A stretch of 54,574 nt of DNA from Syntrophaceae bacterium UBA1062 (lineage in GTDB: Bacteria; Desulfobacterota; Desulfomonilia; UBA1062): the NCBI GenBank assembly GCA_002316295.1, contig DCDF01000213.1, forward strand, positions 1 to 54,574, read 5' to 3'. Below are positions 1 to 8,275 of this stretch, in pieces. The notes beneath the pieces were generated by a model, which searched no databases, had not been told where the DNA came from, and was given only the letters and a program-made list of their open reading frames with translations. The translations under genes were made by a program, and so were the position numbers. How positions within the stretch are numbered: position 1 is the stretch's first letter; each line of letters starts with the position of its first letter.

Positions 1-138
1 GCGGGCAGGGCGTTCCCCCTTCTGGAACGGCTCAATGGGATGATCACCCGGGGGTTTACCGGGGAAGAGCTGCAGGTGATCCACCGATTTATCGACTCTC
101 TCATCAATCTGCTCGCCGGGGAGGACATGTATGAGTAA
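1..138 (+). CDS. Partial MarR-like transcriptional regulator (C-terminal end)
   Basis: Frame 1 is open from the window edge to a TAA at 136-138 and gives 45 residues. These are two amphipathic helices with a GFTGEELQ turn, which resembles the final dimerisation helices of MarR-family regulators. The DNA-binding part lies outside the window, so the assignment rests on a short tail and is tentative. The stop overlaps the next gene by 8 bp (its ATG is at 131), which argues that the two are co-transcribed and that the regulator may control the hotdog gene that follows. Confidence 0.5.
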   Translation, partial: AGRAFPLLERLNGMITRGFTGEELQVIHRFIDSLINLLAGEDMYE

Positions 139-592
139 AGTACACACGATGTTCGAGAGGATAGCCCGTATTCCGCTGGGCAGGCACGTCTTTTCACGGT
201 TTGTATCGTTGCGCGCCCCGTATTTCTCCACGATCCGCCCCCTCATAACCGAGCTCAGACCCGGTTCCTGCACCATCGTGATGAAGGACCGGTGGGCCGT
301 GCGCAACCACCTGAAGACCGTCCATGCCATCGCAATGTGCAACCTGTGCGAGCTCACCATGGGCATGGCGCTGCACCCCGGCATGCCTTCGCATCTGAGA
401 TGGATACCGCGGGAGATGCGGGCGCGCTATCTGAAAAAGGCCCGCGGCACGCTCACCGGCAGGTGCGAGTTCGATCCCGGGCGCCTCCATACGGGCGACA
501 ATGATCTGCTGGTCACGGTCAGTGATTCATCGGGCGATACGGTCATGGATGCCGTGATCACGGTGCTCGTATCTGAGGTCAAGAGCGCCTGA
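131..592 (+). CDS. DUF4442 hotdog-fold thioesterase-like protein
   Basis: 153 residues. The N-terminal basic segment, the APYFSTIRP stretch and the RNHLKTVHAIAMCNLCEL helix are typical of DUF4442 proteins, which have the hotdog fold of acyl-CoA thioesterases (PaaI/YiiD C-terminal type). The helix after NHLKTVHA would pack against the sheet and line the acyl-thioester site. The substrate cannot be read from sequence. The gene overlaps the preceding MarR-like gene by 8 bp and is convergent with RNase Z. An acyl-CoA ligase and a crotonase lie within 5 kb, which fits a role in acyl-CoA metabolism, but that link is inference. Confidence 0.75.
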   Translation: MSKVHTMFERIARIPLGRHVFSRFVSLRAPYFSTIRPLITELRPGSCTIVMKDRWAVRNHLKTVHAIAMCNLCELTMGMALHPGMPSHLRWIPREMRARYLKKARGTLTGRCEFDPGRLHTGDNDLLVTVSDSSGDTVMDAVITVLVSEVKSA

Positions 593-727
593 TCACGGAG
601 CGGCCCGTGGATGCCTCCGGAACTCGCAGGCGTTTTTCAGGCGGGGCGGGAAGGGGGTCGGCCGGGGCCCTTTCCGGTAGCCGCTGAATCAGGGAGATCC
701 TGCCCCCGGCGCAGGGAGGCGACAGGG

Positions 728-1666
728 TCAGAGATCCCGTCCGGCCAGGTCCGGTCGCTTGCGCTTGGGGAAATCGATGTGGTCCCCGTCTCCGGCCGCC
801 CGTGTCTCCGGATGGAAACGCGCCGCCTCTTGCACCAGAGGATCTGAGGATAGGTAGCGCTGGGAGTAATGGCTGATGACCAGCAGCTTCACCCCGCAGT
901 CCCTGGCGACCGCTCCGGCCTGCGCGGCGGTCAGATGGCCGTATTCCCGGGCCTTGTCTTCGAGACTGCTCAGGAATGTCGCCTCCATGAGGAGCATGTC
1001 GGCACCGGACGCAAGCTCATACACCGCCGGGCACAGCCGGGTGTCCATCACATACGCGAAGATCTGTCCCGGCATTTTGCTGCCCACGTCCTCGATGCAC
1101 ACGATTTGTTCTCCTACGGACAGACTGCCTTCTTTTTTCAGCCTGCCGGCCGCCTCACCTGATATCCCTGCCTCCCGCAGCCTCTGCGGGTTCAGCGTCC
1201 AGGAGTCCTTTTCCCGCACGCGGAAGCCGTAGGTGTCGATATCGTGGTCGAGGCGTTTTGCCTCGATTTGGATCAGGTCATCCTCATGGAGCGTTCCGTC
1301 CTGGAAAATGGGGCGCTCGACAAGGTGTGCCGTGCGGTGATATGAGCAGGCGTCGCGGAGGTTTTCGTAGTACATCTGCCCGGATGCCGGATAGTGGATC
1401 TCGATTGCATGCGGCACGCGATCGAGTGAAATACGCTGGATGATCCCGGCGAGCCCGAGGCAGTGGTCGCCGTGGAAGTGCGAGATGAAGATTCGGGTGA
1501 TCTCCGAAACCGATACCCCGGAGTGGATCATCTGCCGCTGGGTGCCCTCGCCGGGGTCGAAGAGGAACCCCTGGCCGTCGAACCGGAGGAAGTAGCCGTT
1601 CTGGTTGCGATCGCGGGCGGGCACCTGGCTGGCGGTTCCGAGTACGATGAGTTTTCGCTCAGACAT
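728..1666 (-). CDS. rnz: Ribonuclease Z
   Basis: 312 residues, the usual length for short-form RNase Z, a metallo-beta-lactamase-fold endonuclease that removes 3' trailers from tRNA precursors. The zinc motif HFHGDH is at residues 63-68, preceded by the FDPGEGTQRQ segment typical of the family. Further ligands are expected in the DTRLC region, the MEATF segment and the late ISHYSQRY histidine. One of the five tRNA genes in this window (Arg-TCT) has no encoded CCA and would be a natural RNase Z substrate. The start is the first ATG; the upstream GAGG is a little distant. No close operon partner is seen. Confidence 0.95.
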   Translation of the reverse strand: MSERKLIVLGTASQVPARDRNQNGYFLRFDGQGFLFDPGEGTQRQMIHSGVSVSEITRIFISHFHGDHCLGLAGIIQRISLDRVPHAIEIHYPASGQMYYENLRDACSYHRTAHLVERPIFQDGTLHEDDLIQIEAKRLDHDIDTYGFRVREKDSWTLNPQRLREAGISGEAAGRLKKEGSLSVGEQIVCIEDVGSKMPGQIFAYVMDTRLCPAVYELASGADMLLMEATFLSSLEDKAREYGHLTAAQAGAVARDCGVKLLVISHYSQRYLSSDPLVQEAARFHPETRAAGDGDHIDFPKRKRPDLAGRDL

Positions 1667-1890
1667 ATGCCCGTGCCTCGCTCTTTCTCATTTCCGCTCT
1701 GCTCCTCTTGGCAGCGCCCGGCCCGCCGCAGGACGGGCTTCAACGGCCTGATAAAAAAAGAATCTACCCTCTTCGCATGCATGAGGCAAGCACAGGATGA
1801 ATTCACATCCGGCACTGACTGTCGCCGCATGTATATCGGCTTTCAGGGCCGACAGGAAACGTTTCACGGCAAGAGGTGTGCAAATTTCCA

Positions 1891-1919
1891 TTGACATACC
1901 ACCCTTTCTATACGCTAAA
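1891..1919 (+). promoter_or_regulatory. Candidate sigma-70 promoter for the acyl-CoA ligase gene
   Basis: A perfect TTGACA at 1891-1896 is followed after 17 bp by GCTAAA (1914-1919). A TATATT lies further down at 1929-1934 but is too far away to pair with this -35. The stretch is AT-rich for this genome and sits directly before the ribosome binding site of the ligase gene. The weak -10 makes the exact promoter uncertain. Confidence 0.35.
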
Positions 1920-1955
1920 AAGCCAGTGTATATTAGCATCACGAGGAGGGCACCC

Positions 1956-3752
1956 ATGTATCAGTACGAGAAACCTGACAATCTTGTGGATTTTCTTGAG
2001 GGCAGCGTCGCAAAGTATCCCGAAAACCCCTTGTTCGGCACCAAAAACGACCGGGGAGAGTATGAATGGATCACCTACCGCGAGTTCGGCAGGCGCGTGG
2101 ACAACCTCAGGGCCGGACTGGCGCAACTCGGTGTGCAGCGGGGGGATGCGGTGGGCCTCATCGCCAACAACCGTGTGGAATGGGCTGTTTGCGCGTTCGC
2201 AACGTTCGGCCTCGGCGCCAGGTGGGTGCCCATGTACGAGGCGGAGCTCACGCAGATCTGGAAGTACATCGTGGCGGACAGCGGGGTCAAGATCCTCTTT
2301 GTCTCCAAGCCCGCCATACTCGAAAAGGTCAGGAGCTTCCCCCAGGAGATCGGCACCCTGGAGAGGATGATCCTTATCGAAGGCACGGGAGAGGGTTCTC
2401 TGGCCTGGCTGGAGGATCTCGGCAGCAAAAAGCCGGTGCCCTCGATCAAGCCCGGCCCGCAAGACGTGGCTTCTCTTATCTACACGTCGGGAACCACCGG
2501 CGATCCCAAGGGGGTCCTGCTCACCCACGGCAACTTCACGAGTAATTCGCTCGGCGGCCAGAAGTATTACCCGGAGTTCAACCAGCACGACAGGGGCGTC
2601 TCCATCCTTCCCTGGGCTCACTCCTACGCGCAGACCGCAGAGCTCTACACCTTCGTGTACCTCGGGGCATCGCTCGGTTTCATGGAGAGCGTGCAGACCC
2701 TGGCGGAGGATATGAAAAAGGTCAGGCCCACCTTCCTCATCGCCGTTCCCCGGGTGTTCAACAAGATCTATGACGGTATCTATGCCCGAATGAACCGGGA
2801 AGGAGGCATCAAGAAAAAGCTCTTTCTCATGGCGGTCGAGAGCGCAAAAAAGAGGCGGGAGCTTTCGGAGACGGGAAGATCCGACCTGCTCACCAACATC
2901 AAGTACGCAATCGGCGACAAGCTGGTGTTCTCCAAGATCCGAGAGGGCTTCGGCGGCCGACTGCGGGGAGTCATGACCGCAAGCGCCGCCATGAACCCGG
3001 ACATCTCCCGGTTCTTCTTCGACATGGGCATTCCGATCTACGACTGCTATGGTATGACCGAGACATCTCCCGCCATCACCATGAACTGCCCGAGCGCCTA
3101 CAAGATCGGCTCGGTGGGAAGGCCCATCCCGGGCGTAAAGGTTGTCATAGACAAATCGGTGGTGGAAGAGGGCGCACAAGACGGTGAGATCATCGCCTAC
3201 GGCCCCAATGTCATGAAGGGCTACCATAACAAGCCGGAGGCAACCGCCGAAGTCATGACCAGCGACGGCGGCATCCGGACCGGCGACCGGGGCAGGCTCG
3301 ACGAAGATGGGTTCCTCTTCATCACAGGCAGGATCAAGGAGCAGTTCAAGCTGGAAAACGGCAAGTTCGTGTTCCCTGCATCGCTCGAAGAGGATATCCG
3401 GCTCATCCCCTCTGTCGAAAACGCCATGATCTACGGGGAAAACAAACCGTACAATGTCTGCCTGATCGTCCCTGACTTCCTGGTTCTTGCGAAATATGCA
3501 AAAGATCGCGGTATCCCCGCCGATCCCAAGTCGATAGCGGAAAACCCCGAGATTCAGGAGATGATCCGTAATGAGGTGATCTCCTCCCTCACCGGCAAAT
3601 ACGGCGGATACGAGATTCCCAAGAAGTTTCTCTTCCTTCACGAAAACTTCACGGTGGAAAACGGAACACTGACCCAGACCATGAAACTCAAACGGCGGGT
3701 TGTTGTGAGCAGATTCAAGGACATGATCGAGAAGCTCTACGCCGAAGGATAG
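1956..3752 (+). CDS. Long-chain fatty-acid--CoA ligase (AMP-forming)
   Basis: 598 residues. A member of the adenylate-forming superfamily that activates fatty acids with ATP and CoA. The phosphate loop YTSGTTGDPKGVLLTHGN is at about residues 176-192. The YGMTETSP adenine motif, the TGDRGRLDEDGF hinge region and the GRIKEQFKLENGKFV segment follow in the order of FadD15-type ligases. The ATG at 1956 is chosen because GAGGAGGG lies just before it and the family N-terminus (YEKPDNLVDFL) begins there; the frame is open further upstream but that part looks non-coding. A hairpin terminator follows at 3771. The exact chain-length preference cannot be told. Confidence 0.92.
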   Translation: MYQYEKPDNLVDFLEGSVAKYPENPLFGTKNDRGEYEWITYREFGRRVDNLRAGLAQLGVQRGDAVGLIANNRVEWAVCAFATFGLGARWVPMYEAELTQIWKYIVADSGVKILFVSKPAILEKVRSFPQEIGTLERMILIEGTGEGSLAWLEDLGSKKPVPSIKPGPQDVASLIYTSGTTGDPKGVLLTHGNFTSNSLGGQKYYPEFNQHDRGVSILPWAHSYAQTAELYTFVYLGASLGFMESVQTLAEDMKKVRPTFLIAVPRVFNKIYDGIYARMNREGGIKKKLFLMAVESAKKRRELSETGRSDLLTNIKYAIGDKLVFSKIREGFGGRLRGVMTASAAMNPDISRFFFDMGIPIYDCYGMTETSPAITMNCPSAYKIGSVGRPIPGVKVVIDKSVVEEGAQDGEIIAYGPNVMKGYHNKPEATAEVMTSDGGIRTGDRGRLDEDGFLFITGRIKEQFKLENGKFVFPASLEEDIRLIPSVENAMIYGENKPYNVCLIVPDFLVLAKYAKDRGIPADPKSIAENPEIQEMIRNEVISSLTGKYGGYEIPKKFLFLHENFTVENGTLTQTMKLKRRVVVSRFKDMIEKLYAEG

Positions 3753-3770
3753 GCAACGGCTCGAACAGGG

Positions 3771-3816
3771 ACGGGACCGTGCCCGAATATCGAGGGCGCG
3801 TCCTGTCCCGTTTTTT
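3771..3816 (+). terminator. Rho-independent terminator after the acyl-CoA ligase gene
   Basis: Outer arms ACGGGAC (3771-3777) and GTCCCGT (3805-3811), with an inner GCCC/GGGC pair, are followed by a run of six T (3811-3816). It lies 19 bp after the ligase stop codon, in the gap between this gene and the convergent arfB. Confidence 0.75.
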
Positions 3817-3858
3817 GTATGATATTATCAAGGACCCGCCGCGCCCTGTCCGGGATGG

Positions 3859-4287
3859 TCAATCTTCCGGAAGCCCGCCCGCTCTCCTGCGCTCCTTCTT
3901 CTTCCCACCGCGAATTTTTTTCTCGCGCAGCCGCTCTTCCCGAGCGGCCTTGGAGGGGGCGGTCCTGACACGGCGTTTCGGCACAATGGAGGCCTGGCGG
4001 ATGAGGGCCACGAGACGCTCCAGGGCGTCCATGCGGTTCCTCTCCTGGTATCTGAAACGTCGGGCTGTAATGACGAGCACCCCGTCGGAGGTCATTTTTC
4101 TGCCCGCGATCCTGGCGAGCCTCTTTTTTGTCTCCGGACTCAAGCCGGGCGAATGCCTGACATCGAAGCGCAGCTGGACCGCGGTTGCAACCTTGTTGAC
4201 GTTTTGTCCTCCCGGCCCGGACGAGCGGACGAAATCCCATCTGAGTTCGCTCTCGTCCAGAGAGATATGGTCGGTAACGGGAATCAT
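3859..4287 (-). CDS. arfB: Peptidyl-tRNA hydrolase ArfB, alternative ribosome-rescue factor
   Basis: 142 residues, normal for ArfB (YaeJ). The SSGPGGQNVNK motif near residues 22-32 carries the catalytic GGQ (26-28) that hydrolyses peptidyl-tRNA in release-factor-like proteins. The C-terminus is a lysine/arginine-rich tail (REERLREKKIRGGKKKERR) of the kind that enters the empty mRNA channel of stalled ribosomes. The decoding domain of classical release factors is absent, which separates ArfB from PrfA/PrfB. The ATG at 4287 gives the family-typical N-terminus (ISLDESELRWDFVRSSG). The gene stands alone on this strand. Confidence 0.93.
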   Translation of the reverse strand: MIPVTDHISLDESELRWDFVRSSGPGGQNVNKVATAVQLRFDVRHSPGLSPETKKRLARIAGRKMTSDGVLVITARRFRYQERNRMDALERLVALIRQASIVPKRRVRTAPSKAAREERLREKKIRGGKKKERRRAGGLPED

Positions 4288-4481
4288 AGCCGGTCCTGTA
4301 CGTATTCGAAACCCTTGACCCCTCCTCCATAGGGCTGTATCCCGTGCCGTGAGCCGCCCTGAGACCCTGAGGACGAGGTGTCATGATAAGGGGATGCGCT
4401 GATATTTCAATGAGAAGCCGGGCCGGCACTCCCCCGCTGCCTTCACAAAGCTCGGCCTCACTCGCCCCTGGGCTGTTTTTC

Positions 4482-5240
4482 CTACATCATGGAAAGGACG
4501 AACTCGAGCGCCCCCCGGACATTCGGGTCGAAGAAGCAGTTCAGGGTGCTCTGCCAGTCCTCCTGTGCGAGCCGCTGCCTGATCCGGTCCGCGGCCGGTT
4601 TTTTCAGACCTTCCTTGAGCTTGATGAAGGCCTGTCCCGGATTGTCGATCCACTTGGAGACGATCTTCTTCGCGCGCGGCATGAGGTCGGCGTCTTCAAC
4701 GATTTCATCGAGGATCCCGAACTCTTTCGCCTGCTCAACGTTCATCATCTTGCCGAAATACATCATGTCTCGGTACTTCCGGTCGCTGTCGAATCCGAAG
4801 CGCATCACCTCCGCCTGGGCGAGGGAAAGGGGAAGACCGAGCTTGATCTCGCTCATGCCCAGATTGATCTTCGGATGGTTCTTGGCGATCCGGTAGTCCG
4901 AGGCCATGGCAAGGATCAGGCCCCCGGCGATGGCGTGACCGTTGATGGCCGACACCACGGGTTTTTTGCACATGAACAGCTCGACGAGGATCTCCTCTTC
5001 TTCATCGAAGAACTCTACGATCTCCTCGAGGGTCTTGAAACCCAGGAACATGGGCAGATCAAATCCTCCGGAAAAAGTCCTGCCCGCGCCGGTGAGGATG
5101 ATGCCGCGGATCGACTTGTCCTCGTTTGCCGTTCTCACCGTTTCGCGCAGTTTTATCAGGGTCTCCCGGGTGATGGAATTCACTTTCCCGTGATCGAATT
5201 CAGCGATGATGATCCCCTCTTCGTTCCGTGTATTCAGCAT
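4482..5240 (-). CDS. Enoyl-CoA hydratase/isomerase (crotonase) family protein
   Basis: 252 residues. The crotonase signature is clear: GRTFSGGFDLPMF and NGHAIAGGLILAMASDYRIA supply the two oxyanion-hole peptide NH groups. The glutamate matching Glu144 of rat hydratase is kept (SEIKLGL), but the position of Glu164 appears to be Asp (KYRDMMYFG). Enzymes with only one of the two glutamates are often isomerases, so an enoyl-CoA isomerase is as likely as a hydratase. The start is the ATG at 5240, eight bases after a good AGGAGGT site; the open frame extends upstream to 5354 without family similarity. A thioesterase-like gene and an acyl-CoA ligase are nearby. Confidence 0.88.
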   Translation of the reverse strand: MLNTRNEEGIIIAEFDHGKVNSITRETLIKLRETVRTANEDKSIRGIILTGAGRTFSGGFDLPMFLGFKTLEEIVEFFDEEEEILVELFMCKKPVVSAINGHAIAGGLILAMASDYRIAKNHPKINLGMSEIKLGLPLSLAQAEVMRFGFDSDRKYRDMMYFGKMMNVEQAKEFGILDEIVEDADLMPRAKKIVSKWIDNPGQAFIKLKEGLKKPAADRIRQRLAQEDWQSTLNCFFDPNVRGALEFVLSMM

Positions 5241-5511
5241 TGCGCACCTCCTGCTCCTAGAGTTTGTTGTCCCTGCTGTCTGGCGTTCTTCTCCAATATA
5301 AAATATTTCCGGGGCCTTGTCATTGAAGAACTCATTGGGATGAAGGTCCTTCACAGACGGTGTGCGCCCGTAAACGGCCCGGGAAGCGCCTGCTCGAAGA
5401 GACTGTGAGAAATAGGCAGCCCTCGTCCGTCACAGACCGTGCGGGTGATGACCCGACTCCGGTGAATCTTTCACGGCGCCGGCGTGGAAGGAAGCCGTGA
5501 CGAGGCGAAGA

Positions 5512-6417
5512 TCAGCCGATCTTCTCGAGAAGGCCGAGGATTTCTCTGCTCGGTGCAAGATCTGCCAGCCACTGCTCGGGAATACCCTCCATACCCAGGT
5601 GTGCGCCGAGCACCATTCCCACCGCCATTGCCCGCGCGGCCGAGTCCCCTCCGGCCATGACCGACTGGATCAGAGCCTCTTTGAGGTCGTCTTCGTATCT
5701 GGCGATGATATGGATGATACCCGGGAATGCTTCCATGGTGTGAGAGCCCTGTCCGAAGTTCATGACGGCCTCCACACTCTCCCGGTCCCGCGAAGCGATG
5801 CCGTCGGCCGCCCATCCGCCCATCCGGGTGTCCCTGAAGCGCCCGCCAGCGACCTCCTGGACAGCCCGAACCGGGGATGTTCCGCCAAGAACCTTGAGGC
5901 ACACCCGGGCGAAGAATTCGCCGGCCTCGATGGTCAATGTGCTCCCGTGGGTCATGGCGGTCTGGATTCTGCAGGCATTCACCAGGCCTTCCGGATCGTG
6001 CCTCAGGGCGTAGATCAGAGATGCGATCCTCACGGCGCCGGAGAGATCGCTCGAGGGTGAACCCGACTCCAGCGGACCCTTTCCCATGCCGAAATTCTTC
6101 ACAGTCTCCCGTGTGGCCTGATCCATATACCCGTCATAGGCACCGAAGAGATCCTGCCACCGGGCGGAGAAGTCATCGAGGTCAAAGCCGCCGGATGCCG
6201 CAAGGGACTCGAGCAGAAGGAAAGTCTGGTCTCCGTAGTGTGTGAGCTCGCCCCTCTTCCTGTTCTTGTGATAGGAATTCCTCGTGGGCTCGATGAAATG
6301 CTCCACTCGGCCGAATTCCCGGACGATCCGTTCGGTCGAATAGATCCAGTGGGCTCCCAGGGCGAGCGAATCTCCGATAAACGATCCCAGAACCATGGCC
6401 TTTGCTTTCCCGGACAT
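5512..6417 (-). CDS. ADP-ribosylglycohydrolase (DraG/ARH)-family protein, divergent metal site
   Basis: 301 residues. The N-terminal GSFIGDSLALGAHWIY and the later ATRETVKNFGMG, AMTHGSTLTIEAGEFFA and GGDSAARAMAVGMVLGA blocks follow the order of ADP-ribosylglycohydrolases, which remove ADP-ribose from proteins or small molecules using two Mg ions. The usual DDT near the N-terminus reads GDQT here and the C-terminal DSDT reads DSAAR, so one set of metal ligands differs from the classical enzyme. It may act on another substrate. GGAGGAGGG directly precedes the ATG. It is the last gene of a minus-strand group. Confidence 0.82.
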   Translation of the reverse strand: MSGKAKAMVLGSFIGDSLALGAHWIYSTERIVREFGRVEHFIEPTRNSYHKNRKRGELTHYGDQTFLLLESLAASGGFDLDDFSARWQDLFGAYDGYMDQATRETVKNFGMGKGPLESGSPSSDLSGAVRIASLIYALRHDPEGLVNACRIQTAMTHGSTLTIEAGEFFARVCLKVLGGTSPVRAVQEVAGGRFRDTRMGGWAADGIASRDRESVEAVMNFGQGSHTMEAFPGIIHIIARYEDDLKEALIQSVMAGGDSAARAMAVGMVLGAHLGMEGIPEQWLADLAPSREILGLLEKIG

Positions 6418-6587
6418 TTCCCTCCTCCAGCATCGATGACGATAAGAACCTTCACCTCTGTCTGCCGTCCATTCTCAGCAACCCGGCGCAGAAAAGACAC
6501 CACAAGAGGTGAATAATCATAATCATCGTATAAGCACAACGCTTTTTTCGTTCTTTGCGTGCGACAGAGGACCTTTTCAACCGGCGG

Positions 6588-7877
6588 TCAGGGCATCAGC
6601 TTCTCACGGATCACGACGATTCCGCGCCTCAGGTCGTCATCGGACGCCCGGGTGAAATCGAGGCCCTCCTGCCGAAGGTACGGTCCGACCTCACGGTAGA
6701 TATCCGCGGTGAGCCCGCCGTACTGGCCATAGAATGAGGAGATCCTCGATCTCAAGCTGAACTCGAGCTTTCCCCTCGCATCGAGGCCGAGGTATCTCTC
6801 GATTTCCGCGAGCATATTCTTCCGGTCCTCGGGCAGCCTGCCCTGCACGTCCAGCAGATTCGTCGCGCTGTCGCTCATCAGCACGGTGCGGCAGTCGATT
6901 TCCTCCACCAGGGTTCGGATCTCGCGTACCACCTGTTCTTCATCCGCCTCTATAAACTCGCCGGCCTTCGCCTTCTCTTCCAGGGGGGTATTGGGAAAGA
7001 TCTCTAGCGTTCTCAAGCGGACAAAGTCCGGGATTATCCGGGTGATCAGTCGGGCGGTGTCTGCGGCGTGCTCTTCGGAGAGGCTTTTTCCTCCGAGTCC
7101 GGGCATCACGTACGCTGAACAGGAAAGACCTGCCTCACGCGTCTTGAGAAAGCCTTCGGCATGCTCCTGACTGCTCACTCCTTTGTTCACCAGAGAGAGA
7201 ACGGCGTCACACCCGCTCTCCAGACCGAAGTGCACTCTGTCCAGCCCCGCCTCCCGGAAGGCCTCGAGGTCGGCTGTGCTGCGCTTTCCGGCCGCCGTGG
7301 CTGTTCTTCCATAAACGGTGAACCTCTGGACAGAGGGAAAACTGAGCTTCACATGATCTATGACCCGCCGAAGGAAATCCGGGTTCAGAATCAGGGAGTC
7401 GGCATCGCCGAAAAAGCAGGTTCTGCCGCCGACGATTCGCCAGGAGAGAACATGCCGGAAGGCATGGGTCATGTCGGGGCTGTCCTTGAACCAGGAATGG
7501 AACCAGGCGAGCCTGGGATCGATATCCGCGGACGTCATCTCCGGTCTGCCGGCTCCGTCCTCCCCCGCCTCCCGGCAGGCCCGCTCCACCGCAGCCGCCA
7601 GCTCGTCCGCGCGCGCAAACTCATCGCCGCCGTGCGACACGACGCCGATGGAGTGCTCGAACATGAGATCGTCTATGAGCTTGGCCCGCCTGATGTCCTC
7701 GAGCACCTCGCCGATATCGCGCCGGGAGAACCGGGCCCCGTACTTGTAGACCGGGCAGAACGCGCATCTGTTCCAGTAGCAGTTCCGCGTGAGCCTGAAC
7801 GTGAGGCTCGAGTTCTCCGTAGGTGGGCGTATCGAACAGATTTCGAAGGGTTTCACGCGCTGCAGCTCGATGCCCAT
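6588..7877 (-). CDS. Radical SAM protein with CX4CX2C cluster motif
   Basis: 429 residues from the chosen ATG. Near the N-terminus, RNCYWNRCAFC gives a CX4CX2C [4Fe-4S] ligand set. This spacing is found in a group of B12-independent radical SAM proteins whose motif reads CxWNxCxFC. Later blocks, including HFGLESGCDAVLSLVNKG and YVMPGLGGKSL, match the Elp3/HemN-like barrel. The C-terminal 100 residues contain no second cysteine cluster. The reaction is unknown. The start at 7877 is preferred because GGAAGAG lies before it; an ATG at 7946 would add 23 residues but lacks a ribosome site. It follows a small DUF6504-like gene and a BtrH-like gene on the same strand. Confidence 0.85.
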   Translation of the reverse strand: MGIELQRVKPFEICSIRPPTENSSLTFRLTRNCYWNRCAFCPVYKYGARFSRRDIGEVLEDIRRAKLIDDLMFEHSIGVVSHGGDEFARADELAAAVERACREAGEDGAGRPEMTSADIDPRLAWFHSWFKDSPDMTHAFRHVLSWRIVGGRTCFFGDADSLILNPDFLRRVIDHVKLSFPSVQRFTVYGRTATAAGKRSTADLEAFREAGLDRVHFGLESGCDAVLSLVNKGVSSQEHAEGFLKTREAGLSCSAYVMPGLGGKSLSEEHAADTARLITRIIPDFVRLRTLEIFPNTPLEEKAKAGEFIEADEEQVVREIRTLVEEIDCRTVLMSDSATNLLDVQGRLPEDRKNMLAEIERYLGLDARGKLEFSLRSRISSFYGQYGGLTADIYREVGPYLRQEGLDFTRASDDDLRRGIVVIREKLMP

Positions 7878-7923
7878 GGCTCTTCCATATTCCTGAAATT
7901 TCCCAGCAATGCAAGCTCCGAGA

Positions 7924-8160
7924 TTACCCGATGATTGCCCATGCATCGAAGAGGGTGTTGTAGCGCAGAATATATTCCCCCTGATCGGTGCGGACCCGGT
8001 AATAGTCGAGGCCTACCTTTCCCGGCGCGTTCCTGCCCTCGAACCACCGGTCGGTGATCTCCAGGACAGGGTAGCGCCTGCCCTCGAGGAGAAAGGCGAC
8101 AGGGACATCGTGGTGGGGATGTCCTCCCCGGCACTCGACCTGAATCTTTCGCAACTTCAT
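7924..8160 (-). CDS. Small DUF6504-like protein of unknown function
   Basis: 78 residues. The core LLEGRRYPVLEITDRWFEG, followed by DYYRVRTDQGEYILRYN, reads like a small beta-sheet domain similar to DUF6504 (pattern rRYrV-e--drW, then YyrV-t--G--yiLr). That family is mainly known from actinobacteria beside error-prone polymerase genes; no such gene is present here. The open frame continues upstream to 8655 but overlaps the BtrH-like gene, and that extension looks non-coding. The ATG at 8160 has no clear ribosome site, so the start is uncertain. It lies between the BtrH-like gene and the radical SAM gene with short gaps. Confidence 0.6.
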   Translation of the reverse strand: MKLRKIQVECRGGHPHHDVPVAFLLEGRRYPVLEITDRWFEGRNAPGKVGLDYYRVRTDQGEYILRYNTLFDAWAIIG

Positions 8161-8275
8161 GGGATATTGGATATTCGACTGAGGGAGTTTCTCAAACACG
8201 TGCAGGAGAGTTTGCTTCTCCGGATCGTACCCGCGTGAAGATGCCGATGGGAAGGGGTTGAGGAGATCGGTCCAC

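Noticed and set aside
1797..1955. N-terminal extension of the acyl-CoA ligase
   Set aside because: The open frame contains the promoter-like sequence and has no similarity to the family; the ATG at 1956 has a clear ribosome site.
1908..3641. 577-codon minus-strand ORF opposite the acyl-CoA ligase
   Set aside because: A shadow of the ligase gene: the histidine/arginine-rich translation has no domain pattern, and the plus strand carries all motifs.
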